In this document: positions 19,687 through 28,844 of the stretch, one piece after another
How positions within the stretch are numbered: position 1 is the stretch's first letter
Layout of the letters: each line of letters opens with the position of its first letter
Source of the DNA: Micromonospora cabrerizensis
Lineage (GTDB): Bacteria; Actinomycetota; Actinomycetes; Mycobacteriales; Micromonosporaceae
DNA: 64,000 nucleotides
Reading direction: 5' to 3'
Assembly: GCF_022230955.1 (NCBI RefSeq)
Contig: NZ_JAKKFI010000001.1
Span: 33,850 to 97,849 of the forward strand
Notes under the pieces: generated by a model
What the model saw: only the letters and a program-made list of their open reading frames with translations
Told to the model about the DNA's origin: nothing
Databases searched by the model: none
Translations under genes and position numbers: made by a program

Positions 19687-20566
19687 GAGGTGGGGTGGGG
19701 GGTGGGGTCAGGCGGGTCAGCGTCGTTATGTCGGCGGTGTGGCCGATCTGCTTCTCGCTCGGGGTCTCCACGACGACGGGGACGCCGGCGGTGGCGGGGT
19801 GGGTCATCAGCTCCGCGAAGGCGGGCTCGCCGATGGTGCCCTTGCCGATGTTCTCGTGCCGGTCCCGGGTGGAGCCGCACAGATCCTTCGAGTCGTTGGC
19901 GTGGACCAGTCGCAGCCGGTCCGCGCCGACCGTGGCCACCAGTGTGTCCAGCGTCGCCGTCATGCCGCCCTCGACCGCCAGGTCGTGACCGGCCGCCCAG
20001 GCGTGGCAGGTGTCGAAGCAGACCCCGAGCATCGGGTGCCGGTCCACCGCGTCCAGGTAGGGCCCGAGCTGCTCCACGCGGGAGGCGAGTGAGCGGCCTC
20101 CGCCCGCGCTCGGCTCGACCAGCAGCATCGGCCCGCCAGCGTCGGCGGCCCAGTCGAGCAGCGGCAGCAGCTCCTGGCGGACCTGTCGCATCGCCGCCTC
20201 GGCGTACCCCTCGTCCACCGAGCTGCCGGCGTGGAACACCACCGCCCGAGCACCGATCGCCACGCCCCGACGCAGCGCGTGCGCCAGGGTCTGTGCCGAC
20301 CTCTCGACCGTGGCCGGGGTGGGCGAGCCGAGGTTGACCAGCAGCGAGGCGTGGATGAACGCCGGGATGCCCCGCTCGGCGCAGCCGTCACGGAACAGGG
20401 CGTCCTGCACGGGGTCACCGTTGGGCAGTGCCCAGCCCCGCGAGTTGGAGACGTAGACCTGCACCACCTGGGCGCCGGTCGCGTCGGCGTACGGCAGGGC
20501 GGCCTTGGCCAGCCCACCGGAGGTCGGGGTGTGCGCGCCCACCGGACGCGAGGTGACCGCCGGCAT
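19682..20566 (-). CDS. nfo: deoxyribonuclease IV (AP endonuclease)
   Basis: 294-aa zinc TIM-barrel enzyme cutting DNA 5' to abasic sites in base excision repair. Seen: VGAHTPTSGGLAKA (first metal His), QVYVSNSRGW, FHAGSSVDEG, LLVEPSAGGG (metal Glu), CFDTCHAWAAGHD, LVHANDSKD, DRHENIGKGTIG and VVETPSEK, the full metal-ligand set. The start ATG 20566 shares one base with the kinase stop (TGATG), so the two are coupled. The last residues, TPPPTPPR, are Pro-rich and the stop codon lies inside palindrome D. Confidence 0.95.
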   Translation of the reverse strand: MPAVTSRPVGAHTPTSGGLAKAALPYADATGAQVVQVYVSNSRGWALPNGDPVQDALFRDGCAERGIPAFIHASLLVNLGSPTPATVERSAQTLAHALRRGVAIGARAVVFHAGSSVDEGYAEAAMRQVRQELLPLLDWAADAGGPMLLVEPSAGGGRSLASRVEQLGPYLDAVDRHPMLGVCFDTCHAWAAGHDLAVEGGMTATLDTLVATVGADRLRLVHANDSKDLCGSTRDRHENIGKGTIGEPAFAELMTHPATAGVPVVVETPSEKQIGHTADITTLTRLTPPPTPPR

Positions 20567-22551
20567 CAGAAGCACGTGAGGGTGACCGGGGTGCCCGGCG
20601 GCACCTGCGAATTCTCGCCCGGGACCTGGATCCGGACCACGGCGTTCGGGTTGACCACGACCGTCACCGGGAAGCCCTGGGCCTCCAACGCCTGCTTGGC
20701 CTGCTGACACGGCAGGTCGATCACCCGCGGCACGACGATCGCCGGGGGGCCCTTGCTGACGTCCAGTTTGACCTGGGTGCCCTTCTCCACGCCGGCACCA
20801 TCCGCGGGGCTCTGGCCGAGGATCTCGTCCCGGGGCTTGTCGGAGTCCTTGTAGGTCTCCACCAACACCAGGTTGAGTTGGGCCAGGGTGGTCCGGGCTT
20901 CGGCCAGGCTCTTACCGACCAGGTTCGGCACCGACACCGGCGCCCGGCCGCGACTCAGAATGAGGGTGATCTTCGCGCCGGGTTTGACCTCGGTGCCCAC
21001 CTTGGGGGAGGTGTCCAGTACGACCCCGGCCGGCAGGCTGTCGTCGTAGCGGGGGGCGCCCTTGGCCACCACCAGCTTCACGTTGACCAAGTCCGCCTCG
21101 GCAAGCTCGAACTCCTTGCCGATCACGTCCGGCACGGGGAAACGCTCCGGGCCGAGGGAGAGGGTCAGGGTGATCGCGCCACCCTTGACGATCTTGGTGG
21201 CGGACGCCGGGCTCTGCTCCAGCACGCTGTCCTTCGGTGCCTGCTCGTCGAAGCGCGGCTCACCGTACTTCAGGGTGATCCCGGCGCGATCGGCCTGCGC
21301 CTGCGCCTCGGCCTTGCTCAGACTCACCAGCTGCGGGGCATCGGTGTAACGACCGACACCGAACCACCAACCACCGATCGCGGCCACCAGGCCCAGCGTC
21401 ACCACCACGGCCGCGACGGCCAGCCGGCCGCGCGGGCTCGCCAGCAGGGTGCTGCGCAGCGCTGCGAGTCGGGACCCCAGGCCCTCCGTGGGCTCCGGAG
21501 CAGCCCGACGTCGACCCGGCCCCTGGTTGCTGGCCCCCTCGGGCAGCCGTGCCCAGGCCGGGCGGTCGGCGGGGCGGACCGTCGCGACCACCATGGTCGG
21601 CTGGGAGAGTGGCTCGCCGCTCACCGGGCGGAGCACGGCGGTGTGGCTGTTGGCGTCACCCAGGCGGTCCCGGGCGACCTGCACCTCGGTCAGCAGCGCG
21701 CCGGCGTCGGCGGGCCGCGCACCGGGGTCGCGCCGAGTCGCCCGTTGCACCAGGTCGTCGAGGACCGACGGCAGGCCGGGCACCAGCGTCGAGGGTGCCG
21801 GCACGTCCCGGTCGACGTGCTGCCAGGCGACGTCCACCGGGCGGTCCCCGTCGTAGGGCACGCGGCCGGTGAGCATCTCGAACAGCACGATGCCGGCCGA
21901 GTAGACGTCGGTACGGGGATCGGCGCGGCCCTCGGTGACCAGCTCCGGGGCGACGTACGCCACGGTGGCCATCAGCTGGTTGCCCTGCTCCTCGTCGGCG
22001 CTCGCCTCGACCGCCCGGGCCAGCCCGAAGTCGGCCACCTTGACGACGCTGTCGACCAGGTTGGCGACACCGCCGGTGGGTGCCTCGGCGACCAGCACGT
22101 TCTCCGGCTTGACGTCGCGGTGCACCAGACCGGACCGGTGCGCGGCGGCGATCGCGGCGAGCATCTGCTCGACGATGGCCAGCGCCTCGTCCGGGTTGAG
22201 CCGGCGTCGCTCGGCCAACACGTCGCGCAGCGTACGGCCGCGGACGTACTCCATCACCAGGTACGGCAGGCCGGCGTGGGTGCCCTGGTCGTAGACCGCC
22301 ACCACGTTCGGGTGGGTCAGCCGGGCGATGGTCTTCGCCTCGTCGGTGAACCGGGCCACGAAGTTGGCAATCCGGGCTCTGGCCTCGGGCGCCTGGGTCG
22401 GGTGAATGATCTTGACAGCGACGGTGCGCTCGAGGCGCTCGTCGGTGGCGGTGTACACGGTCGCCATGCCACCACGGGCCACGCGACCGCGAATGCGGTA
22501 GCGCCCGTCGATCAGCGAGCCCAGCAACGTGTCGGCGACCTGAGTGTCCAT
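20566..22551 (-). CDS. pknL: PASTA-domain Ser/Thr protein kinase (PknL-like)
   Basis: 661-aa transmembrane kinase. Seen: N-terminal kinase domain with glycine loop GRVARGGMATVY, VAVKII lysine, HRDVKPEN catalytic loop and ADFGLAR; a juxtamembrane stretch; one transmembrane helix (about residues 375-398); then four PASTA-like repeats (for example VPDVIGKEFELAEADL, VPNLVGKSLAEARTTL, VPRVIDLPCQQAKQAL) outside the cell that sense muropeptides or lipid II. The divergent Rv2175c-like gene identifies it as the PknL type, whose known substrate is Rv2175c. A TAGACT -10 box lies 8 nt before the ATG. Confidence 0.92.
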   Translation of the reverse strand: MDTQVADTLLGSLIDGRYRIRGRVARGGMATVYTATDERLERTVAVKIIHPTQAPEARARIANFVARFTDEAKTIARLTHPNVVAVYDQGTHAGLPYLVMEYVRGRTLRDVLAERRRLNPDEALAIVEQMLAAIAAAHRSGLVHRDVKPENVLVAEAPTGGVANLVDSVVKVADFGLARAVEASADEEQGNQLMATVAYVAPELVTEGRADPRTDVYSAGIVLFEMLTGRVPYDGDRPVDVAWQHVDRDVPAPSTLVPGLPSVLDDLVQRATRRDPGARPADAGALLTEVQVARDRLGDANSHTAVLRPVSGEPLSQPTMVVATVRPADRPAWARLPEGASNQGPGRRRAAPEPTEGLGSRLAALRSTLLASPRGRLAVAAVVVTLGLVAAIGGWWFGVGRYTDAPQLVSLSKAEAQAQADRAGITLKYGEPRFDEQAPKDSVLEQSPASATKIVKGGAITLTLSLGPERFPVPDVIGKEFELAEADLVNVKLVVAKGAPRYDDSLPAGVVLDTSPKVGTEVKPGAKITLILSRGRAPVSVPNLVGKSLAEARTTLAQLNLVLVETYKDSDKPRDEILGQSPADGAGVEKGTQVKLDVSKGPPAIVVPRVIDLPCQQAKQALEAQGFPVTVVVNPNAVVRIQVPGENSQVPPGTPVTLTCF

Positions 22552-22559
22552 CGGCAGGG

Positions 22560-22565
22560 AGTCTA
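22560..22565 (-). promoter_or_regulatory. -10 box (TAGACT) for the kinase gene
   Basis: TAGACT on the minus strand lies 8 nt before ATG 22551, with no ribosome binding site between; probably leaderless or nearly so. Confidence 0.5.
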
Positions 22566-22750
22566 TGTGTCCAGGGGGTGAAGGATGAACAGGATGCTAC
22601 AGCCGTCCGCCGAAATGGTCCGTCCCGCCGCGCTCGCCGCCGCTCACCCGCCGCTCACCCGCTGGTCAGCGATGCGGACGAAACCGGGCACCAATCGGTC
22701 GTCCGGGGTGCCGGTGGCTCGTCGTGATGACGACGTGGCAGGGTGGTCGG

Positions 22751-23140
22751 GTGACCGAACCCGTACCTGAGCAGGCCGTGCCCGGCCCGGAGCTCGCCGG
22801 ACCCACCGACCCGGCCGGTTGGCTGACCCTGCCGGACGTCGCCGAGCGCCTCGACGTGTCGATCAGCAAGGTGCACCAGATGATCCGTGACCGGGAGTTG
22901 CTGGCGGTCCGCCGCGACGGCGTCCGCCGGATCCCGGCGGAACTGGTCGCCAACGAGACCGTGCTCAAGCACCTGCCCGGCGTGCTCAACCTGCTCGCTG
23001 ACAACGGCTACGACGACGAGGCCGCCCTGCGCTGGCTCTACGAGCCGGACGACACCCTCCCCGGTGCCACCGCAGCCGCCGCCCTCTCGGGTGACCAGGC
23101 CCGCGAGGTGAAACGCAGAGCCCAAGCCCAAGCCTTCTAA
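22751..23140 (+). CDS. Rv2175c-family DNA-binding protein
   Basis: 129-aa protein with a winged helix-turn-helix near the N-terminus (GWLTLPDVAERLDVSISKVHQMIRDRELLAVRRDGVRRIP) and a conserved C-terminal half (LKHLPGVLNLLADNGYDDEAALRWLYEPDD). In M. tuberculosis the homologue is phosphorylated by PknL, which lowers its DNA binding; here it is divergent from the PASTA kinase, giving the same pairing. GTG 22751 (VTEPVPEQ) preferred over ATG 22724 because the first nine residues look non-conserved. No clear ribosome binding site. Confidence 0.88.
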   Translation: MTEPVPEQAVPGPELAGPTDPAGWLTLPDVAERLDVSISKVHQMIRDRELLAVRRDGVRRIPAELVANETVLKHLPGVLNLLADNGYDDEAALRWLYEPDDTLPGATAAAALSGDQAREVKRRAQAQAF

Positions 23141-23194
23141 CCCCACCCGGACCGACCCCCGCCCACCTCCGGCCCACCCACCCCACCAGCTCTC

Positions 23195-23255
23195 GTCGAT
23201 CATGAAGTTAGCGACGCGACACGCCGTCGCGGACGCCGCTAACTTCATGATCGAC
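23195..23255. repeat. GATC-tipped intergenic palindrome E
   Basis: Perfect 19-bp arms (23195-23213 and 23237-23255), outer part GTCGATCATGAAGTTAGCG, with a nested perfect 6-bp stem CGCGAC / GTCGCG (23215-23220, 23226-23231) in the loop. Lies between the convergent Rv2175c-like and polyprenyl synthase genes. Confidence 0.85.
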
Positions 23256-23291
23256 CGGGCCGGGGGCGGGGCCGGGGGTCGGGGTCGGGGG

Positions 23292-24374
23292 TTAGTCGGC
23301 TCGGCGGGTTGCGGCTATGGCCAGGTCGACCAGGGCCTGGCGGGCCTCGGTGTCGAGGTCGACGGCGGCCAGGGCGGCCAGCGCGGCGTCGGTGAGCGTG
23401 ACGATCCGCTGTTCGGTGCGGGCGAGAGCGCCGCTCGCGGTGATCAGCTCGCGCAGCCGGGCCACCCCGTGCTCGTCCAGTTCCGGGTCGCCGAGCCGGC
23501 TGCGCAGCAGCTCGCGGCCCGCGTCGTCGGTGGTCTCCCCGGCAGCCGCCACCAGGAAGGTGCGCTTGCCCTCCCGCAGGTCGTCCCCGGCCGGCTTGCC
23601 GGTCAGCGCCGGGTCACCGAAGACCCCCAGCACGTCGTCGCGGAGCTGGAACGCCTCGCCCAGCGGCAGCCCGTACGCCGAGTAGGCCGTCCGCACGTCG
23701 GCCGTCGCGTCGGCCAGCGCGGCGCCGAGCAGCAGCGGGCGCTCGACGGTGTACTTCGCCGACTTGTAGCGGGCGACCTTACTGGCGCGTTCCACCGAGG
23801 TGTCCCCGGTGGCCTGCGTCAACACGTCGAGGTACTGCCCGACGGTGACCTCGGTGCGCATCTCGTCGAAGACCGGCCGGGCCCGGGCCAACGCCCGGAG
23901 ATCCAGGCCCGAGGAGTGCAGCAGCTCGTCGGACCAGACCAGGCAGAGATCGCCGAGCAGGAGGGCCGCTGCGTCACCGAAGCCGTCCGGGTCGCCGCCC
24001 CAGCCGGACTGCCGGTGCCGGGCGGCGAAGCGGCGGTGCACCGCGGGCTCACCGCGGCGGGTGTCGGAGCGGTCCATCAGGTCGTCGTGGATCAGGGCGC
24101 TGGCCTGGACGAACTCCAGTGCGGCCAGGGCGGTGAGCACCTGGTCGCCGTCCACCCCGCCGGCGCCCCGGAACCCCCAGTACGCGAATGCCGGACGCAA
24201 CCGCTTGCCGCCGCCGAGCACGAAAGCCTCGATCGCCTCGGCCACCGGCACCAGGGCGTCGTCCACGGCGGCGAGCCGGACCCGTTGACCGGCCAGGAAC
24301 TCGGTGAGGGCCTTGTCGACCCGCTGCCGCAGGCCGGCACGGTCGACGGGAGACACGGGAGCAGCGTGGGTCAC
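23292..24374 (-). CDS. trans-polyprenyl diphosphate synthase (GGPP-type)
   Basis: 360-aa isoprenyl chain elongation enzyme. Seen: GGGKRLRP, first Asp-rich motif DDLMD (97-101) followed by DTRRGEP, and second motif DDVLGVFGD (246-254) with KTFLV-like RTFLVAAA nearby. Small residues Ser92 and Ala93 just before the first motif argue for GGPP or a longer product. Resembles idsA2 (Rv2173). It may supply GGPP to the carotenoid operon 5 kb away, or polyprenols for cell envelope. Nine bases separate it from the upstream XRE gene, so the two form an operon. Confidence 0.92.
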   Translation of the reverse strand: MTHAAPVSPVDRAGLRQRVDKALTEFLAGQRVRLAAVDDALVPVAEAIEAFVLGGGKRLRPAFAYWGFRGAGGVDGDQVLTALAALEFVQASALIHDDLMDRSDTRRGEPAVHRRFAARHRQSGWGGDPDGFGDAAALLLGDLCLVWSDELLHSSGLDLRALARARPVFDEMRTEVTVGQYLDVLTQATGDTSVERASKVARYKSAKYTVERPLLLGAALADATADVRTAYSAYGLPLGEAFQLRDDVLGVFGDPALTGKPAGDDLREGKRTFLVAAAGETTDDAGRELLRSRLGDPELDEHGVARLRELITASGALARTEQRIVTLTDAALAALAAVDLDTEARQALVDLAIAATRRAD

Positions 24375-24383
24375 TCCCCGACG

Positions 24384-24773
24384 CTAGCGGGTCGCCCTGG
24401 CCCGCGCTCCACCGCCACGCGTAGTCCCGCCGGCGCGGCCCGGACCGGTGCGCCCCGCCGGTGGCGTGCCGACCCGTGCGGCGCGGCCCGGCCCGGCGGC
24501 CCGGGTCGACCCGGCCCGGCGGGTGGCCGCGGCGGCCTCGGCGAGCGCGACCAGCGGCACGTCCAGGACGACGGCGAGCCAGCCGAGCCAGAAACCGCCG
24601 GGCACGCGGCGCTGTCGTTCCCAGCGGGACACCTCGTGTCGGCTCAGCGTCGGCACCCCGGAGGCGGCACACAACTCGGCGGCGGCGCGCTGCTGGCTCC
24701 AGCCGCGGGACAGCCGGCAGCAGGCCAGCAGCGGCCCGAGCTGCGCGGGGCGCGGCGCTGCGGGTGGGATCAC
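24384..24773 (-). CDS. small XRE-type helix-turn-helix regulator
   Basis: 129 aa with an N-terminal HTH (LGPLLACCRLSRGWSQQRAAAELCAASGVPTLSRHEVSRWERQRRVP, about residues 12-58), one hydrophobic stretch (FWLGWLAVVLDVPLVAL) and a long Gly/Arg/Ala-rich disordered tail. GTG 24773 has an AGGAGG site 5-6 nt upstream, a strong sign it is expressed. Operon partner of the polyprenyl synthase. Targets unknown; the tail is of biased composition and probably poorly conserved. Confidence 0.75.
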   Translation of the reverse strand: MIPPAAPRPAQLGPLLACCRLSRGWSQQRAAAELCAASGVPTLSRHEVSRWERQRRVPGGFWLGWLAVVLDVPLVALAEAAAATRRAGSTRAAGPGRAARVGTPPAGRTGPGRAGGTTRGGGARARATR

Positions 24774-25010
24774 GGGTCCTCCTGGCGGGCGTCGGTGCGG
24801 TGACGACCCGCCCGCCCGACCTGGCCGGGACCGGCGTCACCGCTCGGTTGCTGACCCCCGCGCGAGACCCCGGAGCCGCCCCCGCCGCCCCTCCCACGCC
24901 ACCCATTTCTACCCCGGGGGTACGACACCCCTGCGCCCAGCGGGCCGGGGCGCGCAGAGCGGCAGGGGTCACCGGGTGGGAAGCGCCTGGGTCGCGGTGG
25001 CGTCGCCCGC

Positions 25011-25016
25011 TAGAGT
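25011..25016 (+). promoter_or_regulatory. -10 box (TAGAGT) of a leaderless promoter
   Basis: TAGAGT lies 6 nt before GTG 25023 of the MTHFR gene; no ribosome binding site. Confidence 0.6.
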
Positions 25017-25022
25017 CGGGTC

Positions 25023-25940
25023 GTGGCGCTCGGTCTTCCCTCGGTCCTCCCCAATCCGCAACCGGCGATCGGGGAGCTCATCCGTGAGCGCCAGCCGACC
25101 TTCTCGTTCGAGTTCTTCCCGCCCAAGACCGAGGCCGGGGAGAAGCTGCTCTGGCAGGCCATCCGCGAGCTGGAGTCCCTGCGCCCGTCGTTCGTGTCGA
25201 TCACGTACGGCGCGGGCGGGACGACCCGGGACACCACGGTGGCGGTGACCGAGCGGATCGCCACCGACACCACCCTGCTGCCGATGGCCCACCTGACCGC
25301 GGTCGACCACTCCGTCGCCGAGCTGCGGCACGTGATCGGCCGGCTCGCCGGGGTGGGAGTGCGCAACGTGCTGGCGGTCCGCGGCGACCCGCCGGGCAAC
25401 CCGGGCGGTGAGTGGATCCGCCACCCGGAGGGCGTCGACTACGCCGAGGACCTGGTCCGCCTGGTACGCGATGCCGGCGACTTCAGCGTCGGCGTGGCCG
25501 CCTTCCCGTACAAACATCCCCGCTCGCCCGACGTGGCCAGCGACACCGCGCAGTTCGTCCGCAAGTGCCGTGCCGGCGCGGAGTTCGCGATCACGCAGAT
25601 GTTCTTCGACGCCGACGACTACCTGCGGCTGCGTGACCGGGTGGCCGCAGCCGGCTGCGACACCCCGATCCTGGCCGGGGTGATGCCGGTGACCCAGATC
25701 CGCACCATCGAGCGGTCCGTGCAGTTGTCCGGTGCGCCCTTCCCGTCGGCGCTGGCGGCCCGCTTCGAGCGTGTCGCCGATGACCCGGAGGCCGTCCGCC
25801 GGCTCGGCGTCGAGCAGGCCAGCGAGATGTGCCGCCGACTGCTGGACGAGGGCGTGCCCGGGATCCACTTCATCACCCTCAACCGGTCCACCGCCACCCG
25901 CGAGGTCTGGCAGAACCTGAAGGCCGGCGCGCGGGTGTGA
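25023..25940 (+). CDS. metF: methylenetetrahydrofolate reductase
   Basis: 305-aa TIM-barrel flavoprotein reducing 5,10-methylene-THF to 5-methyl-THF for methionine synthesis. Seen: FSFEFFPPKTEAGE (catalytic Glu), SITYGAGGTTRDTT, HLTAVDHS, NVLAVRGDPPG, FPYKHP, ITQMFFDADDY and GVMPVTQ, the complete MetF set. GTG start directly follows a -10 box, fitting a leaderless transcript. It begins about 250 bp from the divergent XRE gene. Confidence 0.95.
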   Translation: MALGLPSVLPNPQPAIGELIRERQPTFSFEFFPPKTEAGEKLLWQAIRELESLRPSFVSITYGAGGTTRDTTVAVTERIATDTTLLPMAHLTAVDHSVAELRHVIGRLAGVGVRNVLAVRGDPPGNPGGEWIRHPEGVDYAEDLVRLVRDAGDFSVGVAAFPYKHPRSPDVASDTAQFVRKCRAGAEFAITQMFFDADDYLRLRDRVAAAGCDTPILAGVMPVTQIRTIERSVQLSGAPFPSALAARFERVADDPEAVRRLGVEQASEMCRRLLDEGVPGIHFITLNRSTATREVWQNLKAGARV

Positions 25941-25984
25941 ACGTTGGTTCTGCGACACCTGATGCCCGGCACGACGGTTGATCC

Positions 25985-26674
25985 GTGGTGGGCACACAGC
26001 TGAACTGGGATCAGTACGCCACGGCGTGGGCGCGGTTGCACGGCGGGTTCGACCCTCGGGTCGCAGCGCCGGTGGTCCGCGCCTGGCTGCGGTTCGCGTA
26101 CCACGTCGGCTATGTGCTGGGCCGGCTGCGGGTCAGCCCGACCGCGGTCACCGTGGCCGGGGTGCTGCTCTGCTTCTGCGTACCGTTGCTGGTGACCCGC
26201 CCGGGGAGCGGGCCCTTCCTGGGCGCGTTGTTCGTGCTGCTGGCCGCCGTGGCGGACAGCGTGGACGGTGCGGTGGCGGTCGCCACCGGCCGCACCACGC
26301 GGCTCGGCTACGTCTACGACTCGGTCGCCGACCGGCTCGGTGAGGTGGCGTGGTTGCTGGCGTTCTGGCTGGTCGGAGCACCGGGCGCGCTGGTCGTCGC
26401 GGGCGGCGCGCTGTCCTGGCTGCACGAGTACGTCCGGGCCCGGGCGGTCGCCGCCGGCATGCGCGACATCGGCGCGGTCACCGTGGGCGAACGTCCCACC
26501 CGGGTCTCGGTGGCGCTGGCCGGGCTGCTGGTCGCCGGGCTGGCCGGGCTGATCGAGCCGGACCTGGCCGCCGGCACCATCACCATGGCGACCGCGGTGT
26601 GGGTGCTGCTGGCCGGTTTCGGCCTCGGGCAGCTGCTCTCCACCATCCGCCGCGCCCTGCTCGACGCCGGCTGA
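25985..26674 (+). CDS. CDP-alcohol phosphatidyltransferase family membrane protein, atypical motif
   Basis: 229-aa integral membrane protein, about six hydrophobic segments. The family signature D-x2-D-G-x2-A-R-x8-G-x3-D-x3-D is present as DSVDGAVAVATGRTTRLG with YVYDSVAD following: all four Asp and both Gly are kept, but the usual Arg after Ala is Val. Family members join a CDP-linked lipid head to an alcohol. The changed residue makes substrate or activity uncertain. Start GTG 25985 or 25988. Follows metF by 44 bp. Confidence 0.8.
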   Translation: MVGTQLNWDQYATAWARLHGGFDPRVAAPVVRAWLRFAYHVGYVLGRLRVSPTAVTVAGVLLCFCVPLLVTRPGSGPFLGALFVLLAAVADSVDGAVAVATGRTTRLGYVYDSVADRLGEVAWLLAFWLVGAPGALVVAGGALSWLHEYVRARAVAAGMRDIGAVTVGERPTRVSVALAGLLVAGLAGLIEPDLAAGTITMATAVWVLLAGFGLGQLLSTIRRALLDAG

Positions 26675-26695
26675 GCGGCGCGGCGCTGTTCGGGA

Positions 26696-26719
26696 CTCCC
26701 GCCCGACCTCAGGCGGGAG
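26696..26719. terminator. bidirectional hairpin between convergent genes
   Basis: Perfect 8-bp stem CTCCCGCC / GGCGGGAG with 8-nt loop; the stop codon of the minus-strand membrane protein lies in and beside the loop (26709-26711). Confidence 0.65.
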
Positions 26720-28790
26720 GAGCCACGCCCACCACCATCTCGTACGGAGTCGTCAGCTGCCGTTCGAAGGCATCCACTGCCGTTCGGGCGTCGTCGAGCG
26801 TCACCTCGGGGGTGTTCCATCGGGGCGCGGGCAGCAGACCTCGGGCCGGTACCCGGGTCCGGTAGACCGCCGTGGTCGTGTCGATCGCGACGCCGGCGGC
26901 CAGGTGGATCGGTGACTCGGCGCCGAAGAGGTCGAGCAGGACGCGCCGGTCGAGTTCCGCCGCCACCAGATGCTGCTCCACCTCGGCCGACGCCGGGAAC
27001 GCGGTGACCGCGGACGGTGTGATCCGGCGCAGCGGGTCGCGGGGGCCGGCGACGCCGGTCGCCTGTTCGGGCGGCGGTGACTCGGCCATCCGGTCGACTG
27101 CGGCCCGCAGTCGGTGCAGCAGGCCGGCCGGCACCTGGACGAGCGGCGGCGCGGCACCGGGCCGGTCCACGCTCAACCGCGCCCACATCGTGGTGGTGCG
27201 GATCGCGGGAAAGACCGCGAACACGATGATGGCCAGGAGCGCGACCACGACGGTCAGTCCGGCCCAGCGGCCGGTGACGTCGGCTGTCAGTCGCCACTGC
27301 AGGATGCCCACGACGTCCGGCCCGGGCAGTGAGTCGGTGACGTGCCACAGCGCTGCGGGCAGCGCCACGGCCGCACCCGAACGGTCCGCGCTGCCGGTGC
27401 GACCGGCCGCGTCGGTGGACTCCAACACCGCCAGGGTCGCGCCGGCGACGATGACGATCTGCGTCGCGACGTACAGATAGGCGCGCAGCTGGACGCGGAC
27501 CGGCACGCCGATCGGCCCCAGCCCGAAGGTGCCCGCCATCCGGGCGAGGCGCGGCAACTGGAACATGAGATGGGCCAGGTATCCGACGGTCAGACCGACG
27601 CCCGCGGCGGCCAGCGCCGGCCCCGGCGCGAAGCCCCATGGCTGCCATTCGACGGTGCTGACCAGCCACCGGGACAGGGGCGGGTCCGCGCCGACGAAGC
27701 CGAGCACGAGGACCAGCGCCAGCGCTGTCTGGGGCAGTTCGGGCTCTGCCCAGATGATCAGCACGAGGACCGACAGCACCGCCCAGATCGCCAGAGTGGC
27801 ACCGATCCTGCCCCAGGTGCCGACCTCGACCAGACCGGGGAACGCGGCACGGCGTACGGCGGTGTCGAACCACACCAGACCGACGGCGGCCGCCAGGGTC
27901 AACGTGAGAGGTTGCTCGTACAGCAGCTCCACCGTCGCGGCGGCCACCGCGGCCACGATCGCCACCCCGACCAGGGCGGCCAGGAAGGCGATGCCGGACC
28001 GGGAGAGCAGTTGCGGGCCGACACCAGTCCACGGTACGAGCCAGCTCCACGCCACGGCCGCCGCGGCGACCAGCGCGGCGGAGTGGGGCAGCAAGCTGTC
28101 GACGAACGCGTACGGTCGGGGACCCCGTACCCGTTCCGCGATCGCGCGAGCGTAGCGGCGTTCCCCGGCACTGCGCTCGGCCAGTTCGTACACCGCCACC
28201 ACCAGCCGGACCAGGGGCGGGATCACGGTGACGGTGAAGGCCAGCACGAGCAGGCGCCCGTCCAACCCGGTGAGGATGTTCGGCTCGGTCCACCCGATCC
28301 GGCGCGGCAGATCGAGCAACGGCACGGCGTCGACCAGACACCACAGGTAGAACCGCTCGGCCCGGACCAGGCCGGCCTGGCCACCGGCCAGCGCCACGGT
28401 GGCGGCGGCGAACGCCACGACGCTGGTCAGCACGGCCGCCGCGCTGGTCAGCAACGCGACCAGCAACGAGCGTCGGTGTGCGGGTTCGACGATGGAGATG
28501 ACGACGTTGCGGATCACGACCCCGAGCAGCAGCAGCGCGAGCAGACCGGCCACCGCGACTCCGCACCACCGCCACCCGTCGCCGCCACGAAGCGCGGCGG
28601 CGAGCAGCAGCTGGAGCAGCCCGGCGAGGGTGAGCGTGCCGGCCAGTGCGACGGCGAGGTATCTGAGCCAGGCCCGGGGTGACTGTCCCGCCGCCGCGTC
28701 CAGCCGCGCGTCGATCCGCCCCCACAGGGCGTCCGATGTCTCGAACAGCGACTCAAGGCGCGCCTGCCACCGACCCGATGCGGCATCCAT
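26709..28790 (-). CDS. large multi-pass membrane protein of unknown function
   Basis: 693 aa with roughly 12-14 hydrophobic segments, starting with a short amphipathic region (WQARLESLFETSDALWGRIDARLDAA) and ending in an approximately 150-residue cytoplasmic tail (from VPAGLLHRLRAAVDRMAES to TPYEMVVGVAPPA). No transporter or enzyme motif recognised. ATG 28790 follows AGGTGAGG. It comes 54 bp after the carotenoid operon on the same strand and may be its last gene, but nothing else ties it to carotenoids. Hypothetical. Confidence 0.7.
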   Translation of the reverse strand: MDAASGRWQARLESLFETSDALWGRIDARLDAAAGQSPRAWLRYLAVALAGTLTLAGLLQLLLAAALRGGDGWRWCGVAVAGLLALLLLGVVIRNVVISIVEPAHRRSLLVALLTSAAAVLTSVVAFAAATVALAGGQAGLVRAERFYLWCLVDAVPLLDLPRRIGWTEPNILTGLDGRLLVLAFTVTVIPPLVRLVVAVYELAERSAGERRYARAIAERVRGPRPYAFVDSLLPHSAALVAAAAVAWSWLVPWTGVGPQLLSRSGIAFLAALVGVAIVAAVAAATVELLYEQPLTLTLAAAVGLVWFDTAVRRAAFPGLVEVGTWGRIGATLAIWAVLSVLVLIIWAEPELPQTALALVLVLGFVGADPPLSRWLVSTVEWQPWGFAPGPALAAAGVGLTVGYLAHLMFQLPRLARMAGTFGLGPIGVPVRVQLRAYLYVATQIVIVAGATLAVLESTDAAGRTGSADRSGAAVALPAALWHVTDSLPGPDVVGILQWRLTADVTGRWAGLTVVVALLAIIVFAVFPAIRTTTMWARLSVDRPGAAPPLVQVPAGLLHRLRAAVDRMAESPPPEQATGVAGPRDPLRRITPSAVTAFPASAEVEQHLVAAELDRRVLLDLFGAESPIHLAAGVAIDTTTAVYRTRVPARGLLPAPRWNTPEVTLDDARTAVDAFERQLTTPYEMVVGVAPPA

Positions 28791-28844
28791 GGCCCTCACC
28801 TTCGGGTGCGGTGGACGTCGTCGCAAGCACCTGGGCGACAGCGC

